In this document: in pieces, positions 6,093 to 11,603 of the stretch
Layout: each line of letters starts with the position of its first letter
Position numbering within the stretch: the stretch's first letter is position 1
Origin: Micrococcales bacterium UBA2037
GTDB taxonomy: Bacteria; Actinomycetota; Actinomycetes; Actinomycetales; Microbacteriaceae
Reading direction: 5' to 3'
Length of the DNA: 11,603 bases
NCBI GenBank assembly: GCA_002333405.1
Contig: DDBH01000003.1
Coordinates: 471-12,073, forward strand
Made by a program: the position numbers and the translations under genes
The notes under the pieces: model-generated
Told to the model about the DNA's origin: nothing
Database searches by the model: none
Seen by the model: only the letters and a program-made list of their open reading frames with translations

Positions 6093-6758
6093 CTACCCAA
6101 AAACGTGCTGCATCACCCAGGTGTGCATTGTTATTGCAGCTGCGGCGGAGGCATTGATTGATCTGGTTGACCCAAACTGGGTAATTTCCAGAACCATATC
6201 GGCGGCATCCAGAGCTGCCTGGCTAAGGCCTGGGCCCTCTTGTCCAAATAAGAAAATGCACTCTTTTGGTAGCGCTGTTTTCTCCAGCTGCTTGCAGCCG
6301 GGAACATTGTCGATTGCAATGATCGGAAGCTTTTGGCCATTTGAACCGGCTGTTTTTGCCCAGGAAACAAATTCATCGATGGTTTCTTGGTGGCTAACGT
6401 GCTGGTAGCGGTCGGTGACCATTGCGCCCCTGCGGTTCCAGCGCTTATTTCCAACGATGTGGACTTCCTTTGCCAGGAAGGCATTGGCCGTTCTAACGAT
6501 CGAACCGATATTGAGGTCATGCTGCCAGTTCTCAATTGCCACGTGATACTCGTGACGCTGGGTGTCTAGATCTGCAACGATTGCAGCCATTGACCAGTAT
6601 CGATATTTGTCCACCACATTTCTGGTGTCGCCTGATTGCAGCAGGTCTAAATCGAACTTTTCAAAGTCTGGGTGCGATGAGTCGGGAAGCTGCCCGGGCC
6701 ATGGTCCAACACCCCAAGTCGGTTGCTCATGGGTACCTGTCAAATTTTCTTCACTCAC
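6093..6758 (-). CDS. SpoU/TrmH-family RNA 2'-O-methyltransferase
   Basis: A 221-aa SPOUT-fold enzyme that transfers methyl groups from S-adenosylmethionine to ribose 2'-OH in rRNA or tRNA. The three SpoU motifs are intact: motif 1 NIGSIVRTANAF (83-94) with catalytic Arg89; motif 2 FLFGQEGPGLS (169-179); and motif 3 ITQFGSTRSINASAAAAI (192-209), which forms the cofactor knot. The target nucleotide cannot be told. The frame is open further upstream (to 6884), but that would overlap the divergent HAD gene by 95 bp. I chose the GTG at 6756-6758, which has no Shine-Dalgarno sequence but has TAGGCT at -13 to -8, consistent with leaderless initiation. purA follows 52 bp downstream. Confidence 0.9.
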   Translation of the reverse strand: MSEENLTGTHEQPTWGVGPWPGQLPDSSHPDFEKFDLDLLQSGDTRNVVDKYRYWSMAAIVADLDTQRHEYHVAIENWQHDLNIGSIVRTANAFLAKEVHIVGNKRWNRRGAMVTDRYQHVSHQETIDEFVSWAKTAGSNGQKLPIIAIDNVPGCKQLEKTALPKECIFLFGQEGPGLSQAALDAADMVLEITQFGSTRSINASAAAAITMHTWVMQHVFG

Positions 6759-6765
6759 TTGTAAC

Positions 6766-6781
6766 AGCCTAAAGCTAGGCT
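6766..6781. promoter_or_regulatory. Palindromic divergent promoter, trmH-type gene and HAD gene
   Basis: AGCCTA-AAGC-TAGGCT has perfect 6-bp arms. Each arm, read outward, gives the hexamer TAGGCT: one is 7 nt before the GTG at 6758 on the minus strand, the other 8 nt before the ATG at 6790 on the plus strand. Both fit leaderless -10 elements, so RNA polymerase sites would overlap back to back within a 31-bp gap. The -35 elements are not convincing. Confidence 0.5.
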
Positions 6782-6789
6782 TGATTGTT

Positions 6790-7560
6790 ATGAGAGATCG
6801 TTCAGAAATAATCAGTTGGCTAACGGACATGGATGGCGTGCTTTGGCACGAGGGCAAAGCCATTGCGGGCGCTCCAGAGCTCATTCAAAAGTGGACAGAT
6901 CAAGACACCAAGTTCCTGGTTCTAACCAACAACTCGATCTACACCCAGCACGATCTTTCAATCAGGCTTCAGGCCGGCGGCCTGAATGTTCCCAAGGAAC
7001 TCATTTACACCTCAGCGTTGGCAACTGCTGACTTCTTGGCCCACCAATCTCCAAAAAGCACCGCCTATGTGATTGGTGAAAATGGTCTGATCTCCGCGAT
7101 GCACGACATCGGGTATGTGCTCACTGAATCAAACCCGGAGTATGTGGTGCTGGGTGAAACCAGAAACTTAAGCTTTGACAGCCTCACCAAGGCGGCGAGA
7201 TTTATCAACAACGGTGCAAAGTTCATTGCCACCAACCCAGACCCGACCGGCCCAAGCAAGGACGGCGTGATGCTGGCAACTGGTTCAGTGGCCGCTCTTC
7301 TAACCAAGGCCACCGGCAAGGACCCCTACATAGTTGGCAAGCCAAACCCGATGATGTTCCGTTCTGCGATGCGCAAGATTGGTGCTCACTCTGAAACCAC
7401 CGCCATGATTGGTGACCGAATGGACACCGACGTAGTTGCAGGAATCGAAGCCGGCCTTCACACCATCCTGGTTCGAACCGGAATCTCGGATGATGCGGAA
7501 ATCGCAAAGTATCCATTTAGGCCAACCGAGATCATGGACTCGGTTGCAAGCCTTCTCTAA
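6790..7560 (+). CDS. HAD-superfamily phosphatase, subclass IIA (NagD-like)
   Basis: A 256-aa cytosolic phosphatase. HAD motif I is TDMDG (12-16), with nucleophile Asp13 and acid/base Asp15; motif II is LTNNS (45-49); the motif III lysine is Lys184 in VGKPNP; motif IV is GDRMDTD (208-214), with Mg-binding Asp209 and Asp214. The C2-type cap lies between, and FIATNPD (145-151) is typical of the NagD/p-nitrophenylphosphatase group. Physiological substrates vary (sugar phosphates, nucleotides, phosphoglycolate) and are not predictable here. The frame is open back to 6562, but that would run antisense through the methyltransferase gene, so I chose the ATG at 6790. Its TAA directly abuts the stop codon of the convergent MFS gene, with no gap. 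Confidence 0.92.
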   Translation: MRDRSEIISWLTDMDGVLWHEGKAIAGAPELIQKWTDQDTKFLVLTNNSIYTQHDLSIRLQAGGLNVPKELIYTSALATADFLAHQSPKSTAYVIGENGLISAMHDIGYVLTESNPEYVVLGETRNLSFDSLTKAARFINNGAKFIATNPDPTGPSKDGVMLATGSVAALLTKATGKDPYIVGKPNPMMFRSAMRKIGAHSETTAMIGDRMDTDVVAGIEAGLHTILVRTGISDDAEIAKYPFRPTEIMDSVASLL

Positions 7561-8766
7561 CTAGGCATCCAGTTTCTTGATGTGTCGGTTGAACGACACG
7601 ATCACGCCAGCGATCATTACTGTTGTGGCCAAGATCGTGTAGGTGGGCCTAATGCCAATGCCGTCAACGGCAGTGCCAACGGCCACCATTGAGATAAGTG
7701 GCCCGGCATTCCAAATTGTCATTTCCAGGGCGAATACGCGCCCGCGTTTATTTGCAGGGATTTTCTTTTGAATCACCGTGTTTAGAAGCGGCAGCAGCGG
7801 GCCCCAGGCCAGGCCCAAAACCAGTGCGCCTGTAAGCATTGCCCACTGTGGAGGCAGTTGGCTCATTGGCAACATGGCAAGTGGAACACCGAGGATGCCG
7901 ATTCTCAGAATCGTTGAGTAGCTCACGTACTTGTGGATCTGCTCAAAAAACAGCGCGCCCAAGATTGAGGCAGCGGCCATGGCTGAAATCAACAGCCCTA
8001 GTCCCTCTGGGTCTGCAAGTGAGTTGTAGTAGGCCGGCAAGACAACCATCTCGGTTGGCAGGTAAACAACTGCGAGAATCACAATCGCCGACATCATCAC
8101 CAACACCGATGGAGTTGCAAACAAGATCTTGAAGCCCTGCATCGCATAGCGAATGAAGGGCTCCTTTTCGGTCTGGTCGTTTTCCTCATGCTGCTCGGTA
8201 ACCCGAATCAAGATTGCAAACAGTCCACTTAGTGCCCCGAAGAACGCCACCACAAAAAATGTGTTCGCTGAACCAATTAGGGCGATGCAGAAAGTCGCGA
8301 GCGCCGGCCCCAAAGCGAAGCCTGTTGCAAACACCGCCTCATGGATTGAGTTTGCTCGATCCAAAGTCATGCCAGCTGGCTTGGCAACATCTGGAACCAA
8401 CGACTTTCTAGCCGTGGAACCAGAAGGGGAAACAACGTTTTTCAGCGTCGCAAGAATGATCAGCCCGATCAGGCTCAACCCCCATAGGTTTGCAACCAGT
8501 GGCAACAGCAGCGTCAAGGTTGCAGTTATCCACTCACCCCAGATTGCTACTCTTCTGCGGCCAAACTTGTCGATCACTGAACCAATTACTGGAATCACAA
8601 TCAGACCGGGGATTGCCGTTAGGGCGACAACTAAACCTGCAGATGCGGCAGAGCCGCTGATTTCAAGCGCTATCCATGGAATGGCGATAAACACCATTGA
8701 ACCCGAAGTAATGCTTGTGAGCGATGCAAGCTGGGTTAGGACAAAAGGCGCAACTCTACGCTGCAC
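7561..8766 (-). CDS. MFS transporter, probable efflux-type
   Basis: An integral membrane protein of about 401 aa with around 12 hydrophobic segments, including helices near residues 11-36, 44-64, 82-110, 148-188 and 220-247. The Major Facilitator motif A between helices 2 and 3 reads GSVIDKFGRRR, and a PDVAKPAGMTLDRANS segment after helix 4 is typical of the MFS_3 (EntS-like) exporters. Substrate unknown. Two GTG starts are possible, 8772 and 8766. GAGG (minus strand, 8775-8772) is 5 nt before the second, so I favour 8766; the first would leave no room for the ribosome site. It follows pyrE by 11 bp and is probably co-transcribed, though a shared job is not obvious. Convergent and abutting with the HAD gene. 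Confidence 0.88.
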   Translation of the reverse strand: MQRRVAPFVLTQLASLTSITSGSMVFIAIPWIALEISGSAASAGLVVALTAIPGLIVIPVIGSVIDKFGRRRVAIWGEWITATLTLLLPLVANLWGLSLIGLIILATLKNVVSPSGSTARKSLVPDVAKPAGMTLDRANSIHEAVFATGFALGPALATFCIALIGSANTFFVVAFFGALSGLFAILIRVTEQHEENDQTEKEPFIRYAMQGFKILFATPSVLVMMSAIVILAVVYLPTEMVVLPAYYNSLADPEGLGLLISAMAAASILGALFFEQIHKYVSYSTILRIGILGVPLAMLPMSQLPPQWAMLTGALVLGLAWGPLLPLLNTVIQKKIPANKRGRVFALEMTIWNAGPLISMVAVGTAVDGIGIRPTYTILATTVMIAGVIVSFNRHIKKLDA

Positions 8767-8777
8767 TTTCACCTCTT

Positions 8778-9338
8778 CTAAAGACCGAGATCACCTAGCG
8801 TGATCGCCGTTAGATAAGGATAGCCTGCCGCCTCGATTGCCTGGCGTGCGCCGGTGTCGCGGTCAACAACCGTTGCCACCGCCACCACCTCAGCTCCAGC
8901 TGCAACAAGTGCCTCTGCTGCAGTCAAAGGCGACCCACCGGTGGTTGAAGTGTCCTCCAGAACAACCACCTTTTTGCCGGAAACGCTTGGTCCCTCGACC
9001 TGCCTTGCCATGCCATGGGCCTTGGCTTGCTTTCTGACAACGAACGCGTCAATGGTCTTTAACTGGGCAGCACTCTGGTGCAGTATTGCGGTTGCAACCG
9101 GGTCAGCGCCCATGGTTAGACCACCAACCGCATCAACGCTGCCAAGGCCATTTGCCTCTAGAAGTTCCAGCATCACCTTGCCAATCAAAGGCGACGCCTC
9201 GTGGTGCAGGGTGGCGCGGCGAAGATCAACGTAGTAGTCAGCTTCAAGCCCTGAAGACAGGGTCACCTTGCCGTGAACAATGGCAAGTTCTTTTATTAGC
9301 TCAACTAGACGTGGCTTGTTATTTGATTCGAAGCTCAT
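8778..9338 (-). CDS. pyrE: Orotate phosphoribosyltransferase
   Basis: PyrE makes orotidine 5'-phosphate from orotate and PRPP in pyrimidine synthesis. The 186-aa protein is within the short bacterial size class. The PRPP-binding signature VVVLEDTSTTGGS is at residues 124-136, with the acidic pair Glu128-Asp129. The flexible catalytic loop FVVRKQAKAHG (99-109) carries the expected lysines and His108. DYYVDLR (34-40) matches the N-terminal orotate-site segment. The ATG is only 15 bp from the divergent xth start. There is no Shine-Dalgarno sequence; TAAACT at -12 to -7 suggests a leaderless transcript. The MFS gene follows closely. Other pyr genes are not in the window. Confidence 0.95.
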   Translation of the reverse strand: MSFESNNKPRLVELIKELAIVHGKVTLSSGLEADYYVDLRRATLHHEASPLIGKVMLELLEANGLGSVDAVGGLTMGADPVATAILHQSAAQLKTIDAFVVRKQAKAHGMARQVEGPSVSGKKVVVLEDTSTTGGSPLTAAEALVAAGAEVVAVATVVDRDTGARQAIEAAGYPYLTAITLGDLGL

Positions 9339-9353
9339 AGTTAGAGTTTAGAG
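9339..9353. promoter_or_regulatory. 15-bp divergent overlapping promoters, pyrE and xth
   Basis: The whole gap between the two start codons is 15 bp. On the minus strand TAAACT (9345-9350) is 6 nt before the pyrE ATG; on the plus strand TAGAGT (9342-9347) is 6 nt before the xth ATG. The two hexamers overlap by 3 bp, so only one polymerase could open the DNA at a time. Each -35 would lie inside the opposite coding region. The plus strand also shows a direct repeat, TTAGAG-T-TTAGAG (9341-9353). Confidence 0.55.
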
Positions 9354-10130
9354 ATGCAAATCGCCACCTGGAACGTAAACTCCGCAAGAGCAAGAGCCGA
9401 GCGCATCACCCAGTTCCTCACGCGCACCCAAGTTGACGTTTTGGCGATGCAGGAGATCAAGTGCAAACCGGAGCAGTTTCCCTACGCCGCCTTTGAAGCC
9501 ATTGGCTACAAAGTTATTGCCCACGGCCTAAACCAGTGGAACGGCGTTGCCTTTGCCTACAAGGATCACCTGGAGCCAGAGGACATCGAGCACTCCTTCT
9601 CAGGGCAACCAGAGTTCAAAGACACACTCGAGGCCAGAGCACTTGGTGCAACCTTTGACGGGGTTCGCATATGGTCGCTCTATGTTCCTCACGGAAGGGG
9701 ACTAGATGACCCCCACATGCAATACAAGCTGGATTTCCTAGATCGTTTGGCTGCGACAACAGCAGAGCAGCTGGAAATGAACCCGGAGCTCGAAATCGCC
9801 CTGGTTGGTGACTTCAACGTTGCTCCGCTTGATAGCGATGTCTATGACCTAAGTCTTTTCGAAACCCACGTCTCAGAACCAGAGCGGGACGCCTTTGAAG
9901 CATTCGAGCAAATTGGCCTTAGCGACAAGGTGCGGGAACTAGTTCCTGAGATGTACACCTACTGGGACTACAAAGATCTGTGTTTCCCCAAGAACAACGG
10001 CATGCGGATCGACTTCCTATTAACCTCAGAAGCCCTCACCGAGCGCATCACCGCGGCCTCAATTGAGCGGGATGAGCGCAAGGGAGAGCTCCCGAGCGAC
10101 CACGTTCCAGTGGTCCTAACGCTTAGCTAG
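9354..10130 (+). CDS. xth: Exodeoxyribonuclease III (AP endonuclease)
   Basis: A 258-aa member of the exonuclease-endonuclease-phosphatase family that cleaves DNA at abasic sites and trims 3' ends in base-excision repair. Family landmarks are WNVNS (6-10) with Asn7; MQEIK (32-36) with metal-binding Glu34; YVPHGR (110-115) with catalytic Tyr110; GDFNVAP (152-158) with Asp153 and Asn155; RIDF (218-221) with Asp220; and the C-terminal SDH (248-250) with catalytic His250. It is full length. The PHGR segment is more often PNGR in actinobacterial relatives that I recall, a minor variation. The ATG has no Shine-Dalgarno sequence and TAGAGT at -12 to -7. Its end overlaps the convergent clpB by 8 bp. 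Confidence 0.95.
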   Translation: MQIATWNVNSARARAERITQFLTRTQVDVLAMQEIKCKPEQFPYAAFEAIGYKVIAHGLNQWNGVAFAYKDHLEPEDIEHSFSGQPEFKDTLEARALGATFDGVRIWSLYVPHGRGLDDPHMQYKLDFLDRLAATTAEQLEMNPELEIALVGDFNVAPLDSDVYDLSLFETHVSEPERDAFEAFEQIGLSDKVRELVPEMYTYWDYKDLCFPKNNGMRIDFLLTSEALTERITAASIERDERKGELPSDHVPVVLTLS

Positions 10131-11394
10131 TTGATCCGGTTACCGACAGTCCCGATTTATCAGGGTTCACTTCAACCACAACTTGTGAGCCTTCCGAGGC
10201 ATCGCCGTCAAGCAGCAGGTTCGCAAGCTTGTCATCAATCTCTCGCTGCATGAGCCTGCGCAATGACCTTGCTCCATAAACAGGGTCGTAACCGTGCTCT
10301 GCCAACCACAATCTCGCAGCTGGGGTAACACCGAGGGTTAGTCGCTTGTCTTCAAGCCTTGCAGTTAGCTTCTCAATGTTTAGATCGACAATGAAACCAA
10401 GCTCTTCAACGCTCAAAGCATCAAACAGCACGATGTCATCGAGCCTGTTTAGGAACTCTGGCTTGAACGCACTTCGAACCGTTTCCATCACCGCTTGAGA
10501 CTTTTGGTCTTCAGATAGCTCTGGATCGATCAAGTACTGGGAGCCAAGGTTCGAGGTCATGATCATAATCACGTTTCTAAAATCAACGGTTCTTCCTTGA
10601 CCATCGGTTAGGCGACCATCGTCAAGAACCTGAAGCAAGACGTCGAAGACCTCGGGGTGGGCCTTTTCGATTTCATCGAAAAGCACCACAGAATAGGGCC
10701 TGCGCCTAACCGCTTCGGTCAGCTGACCACCCTCACCATAACCCACATAACCTGGAGGGGCTCCGATTAGCCGGCTGACGCTGTGTTTCTCGCCATACTC
10801 GCTCATGTCGATTCGAACCATTGAGCGCTCATCGTCAAACAGGAAGTGCGCGAGCGACTTAGCAAGCTCCGTCTTACCAACGCCAGTTGGACCTAAGAAC
10901 AAGAACGAGCCGGTTGGCCGGTCTGGGTCAGAGATTCCAGCTTTAGTTCTGCGAACCGCATCACTAACCGCCTTTACCGCCTTTGATTGACCAATCAGCC
11001 TCTTACCCAGTTCATGCTCAAGGTTCAGCAGCTTTTTGGATTCGCCGGCAAGCAACCTTCCGGTTGGGATGCCGGTCCAGGCCGAAACAACAGCTGCGAT
11101 TTCATCCTCGGAAACCTGGTCGCCAACCATCCGGTCGGCAGATTGGGTTTCGTTTTCCGCACGCTCTGCTTCATTCAGCTCTTTTTCAAGCGCTGGAATC
11201 TCGCCGTAGAGCAACTTGGATGCTGCCTCCAGGTTTCCCTCGCGTTGTGCTCGCTCTGCTTGAATGCGGAGTGAATCGAGTTTGGTCTTTAGGTCACCAA
11301 TTTTGTTGAGTTCGCTGCGCTCTTTTTCCCAGCGGGCGTTTAGATCGTTGAGCTTTGCTTGCTTCTCAGCAAGGTCTTCTTGAAGCTTTCTCAA
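10123..11394 (-). CDS. clpB: ClpB disaggregase, C-terminal part (M domain and NBD2), downstream of a frameshift
   Basis: ClpB is a hexameric AAA+ chaperone that works with DnaK to pull apart aggregated protein. This piece holds most of the coiled-coil middle domain (from KLQEDLAEKQ to about 10980), then the second ATPase domain: Walker A GPTGVGKT (10870-10893), Walker B VVLFDE (10672-10689), pore loop GYVG, sensor-1 MTSN, the arginine-finger segment EFLNRLDD and sensor-2 GARSLRR. All appear intact, as does the C-terminal domain ending in SGLSVTGSTS. The open frame nominally begins at a TTG (11392-11394), but no ribosome site precedes it. The protein homology continues upstream in a different frame, so this is not an independent gene. 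Its TAA overlaps the end of xth by 8 bp. Confidence 0.9.
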   Translation of the reverse strand: MRKLQEDLAEKQAKLNDLNARWEKERSELNKIGDLKTKLDSLRIQAERAQREGNLEAASKLLYGEIPALEKELNEAERAENETQSADRMVGDQVSEDEIAAVVSAWTGIPTGRLLAGESKKLLNLEHELGKRLIGQSKAVKAVSDAVRRTKAGISDPDRPTGSFLFLGPTGVGKTELAKSLAHFLFDDERSMVRIDMSEYGEKHSVSRLIGAPPGYVGYGEGGQLTEAVRRRPYSVVLFDEIEKAHPEVFDVLLQVLDDGRLTDGQGRTVDFRNVIMIMTSNLGSQYLIDPELSEDQKSQAVMETVRSAFKPEFLNRLDDIVLFDALSVEELGFIVDLNIEKLTARLEDKRLTLGVTPAARLWLAEHGYDPVYGARSLRRLMQREIDDKLANLLLDGDASEGSQVVVEVNPDKSGLSVTGSTS

Positions 11395-11603
11395 GGCGCT
11401 GCTTTGAGGCGTCGTCCTTTTCCTTCTTTAGGGCCAGTTCCTCAAGTTTTAGGCGCTCGACCGATCGCCTCAATTCGTCGATTTCAACCGGAGCTGAGTC
11501 GATCTCCATGCGAAGCCTGGAAGCTGCCTCATCAACTAGGTCAATTGCCTTATCTGGCAACTGGCGGCCGGTGATGTACCGGTTGGAAAGCGAGGCTGCA
11601 GCA
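11366..11603 (-). CDS. clpB: ClpB, upstream part (end of NBD1 and start of M domain), runs off window
   Basis: Reading in from the window edge, this frame encodes SLSNRYITGRQLPDKAIDLV and then DEAASRLRMEID, the well-known end of the first ATPase domain of ClpB. It then enters the coiled-coil middle domain (KKEKDDASKQRLEK). After that Lys the frame yields ASRRPC and a TGA at 11366-11368, which is unlike ClpB. The expected continuation, KLQEDLAEKQ, is in the next frame. The N-terminal domain and the first Walker motifs lie beyond the window. The gene should be treated as one clpB interrupted by a frameshift. Confidence 0.88.
   Translation of the reverse strand, partial: AAASLSNRYITGRQLPDKAIDLVDEAASRLRMEIDSAPVEIDELRRSVERLKLEELALKKEKDDASKQRLEKASRRPC
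11386..11390 (-). other. clpB: Apparent +1-nt frameshift inside clpB
   Basis: On the minus strand the bases read GAG-AAA-GCTT. Removing one A from the AAA at 11387-11389 gives GAG-AAG-CTT and joins the two ClpB frames as RLEK-LQEDL, exactly the expected coiled-coil sequence. The two frames overlap between 11366 and 11427, so the shift must lie there; protein similarity places it at this spot. Sequencing or assembly error, a real mutation and programmed shifting are all possible. Confidence 0.8.

Noticed and set aside
6562..6789. Upstream extension of the HAD phosphatase frame
   Set aside because: It would run antisense through the RNA methyltransferase gene and does not resemble the family; the family start fits the ATG at 6790.
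6759..6884. Upstream extension of the trmH-type frame
   Set aside because: It overlaps the first codons of the HAD gene on the other strand; the extra residues are low-complexity shadow.
8153..8803. Long plus-strand open frame (216 codons) opposite the MFS gene
   Set aside because: Antisense to a clear transporter gene; its sequence is compositional shadow without any recognisable domain.
8854..9234. Plus-strand 126-codon frame within pyrE
   Set aside because: Antisense shadow rich in Ala/Thr/Pro, without a start signal; pyrE is certain on the other strand.
11392..11394. TTG as an independent internal start giving a short ClpB isoform
   Set aside because: No Shine-Dalgarno sequence, and it would begin inside the middle-domain coiled coil; the known short ClpB form starts before NBD1. 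A frameshift explains the data better.
1..11603. A novel defence, mobile or biosynthetic system
   Set aside because: Nearly all genes belong to common housekeeping families with uniform composition. No repeats of array type, integrase, transposase or toxin-antitoxin pair was seen.

Overview
This is an ordinary-looking, very compact chromosomal segment of about 11.6 kb from an actinobacterium. The base composition is roughly balanced, and the protein families look like those of the Micrococcales. A streamlined Microbacteriaceae-like organism, such as the freshwater Luna/Rhodoluna/Aquiluna group, is my best guess; it rests on gene style only, not on a marker gene. I see no mobile element, phage gene, CRISPR array, tRNA or rRNA. 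No gene-free stretch exceeds about 60 bp.

Layout, left to right. (1) Plus strand: the 3' part of an alpha/beta hydrolase gene, then a Pr6Pr-type membrane protein. (2) Minus strand 1214-2807: nnrD, a 187-aa membrane protein and a 70-aa membrane protein, with both junctions overlapping by 4 nt. (3) Plus strand 2859-3743: a glutathione-peroxidase-family gene and a Nudix hydrolase, divergent from nnrD. (4) Minus strand 3740-6758: a trmH-type RNA methyltransferase, purA, an unrecognised 189-aa protein and a GYF_2-TM2 membrane protein. (5) Plus strand 6790-7560: a NagD-like HAD phosphatase, divergent from the methyltransferase. (6) Minus strand: pyrE followed by an MFS transporter. (7) Plus strand 9354-10130: an exodeoxyribonuclease III, divergent from pyrE across only 15 bp. 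(8) Minus strand 10123-11603: the middle and 3' part of clpB, which carries an apparent one-base frameshift.

Functional themes are nucleotide synthesis (purA, pyrE), repair or clean-up of damaged molecules (nnrD for hydrated NAD(P)H, Gpx for peroxides, Nudix for nucleotides, Xth for abasic DNA, ClpB for aggregated protein) and RNA modification. The proximity of the repair genes is suggestive, but they lie in separate transcription units.

The most noteworthy signals are architectural. All four convergent gene pairs overlap or abut, with no intrinsic terminator between them. Seven gene starts have a TAnnnT hexamer 6-8 nt upstream of the start codon and little or no Shine-Dalgarno sequence, which is the signature of leaderless transcripts. 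Two divergent pairs have inverted repeats over their promoter hexamers, and a third packs both promoters into 15 bp. The clpB frameshift at 11386-11390 is the main anomaly. I found no convincing undescribed multi-gene system.
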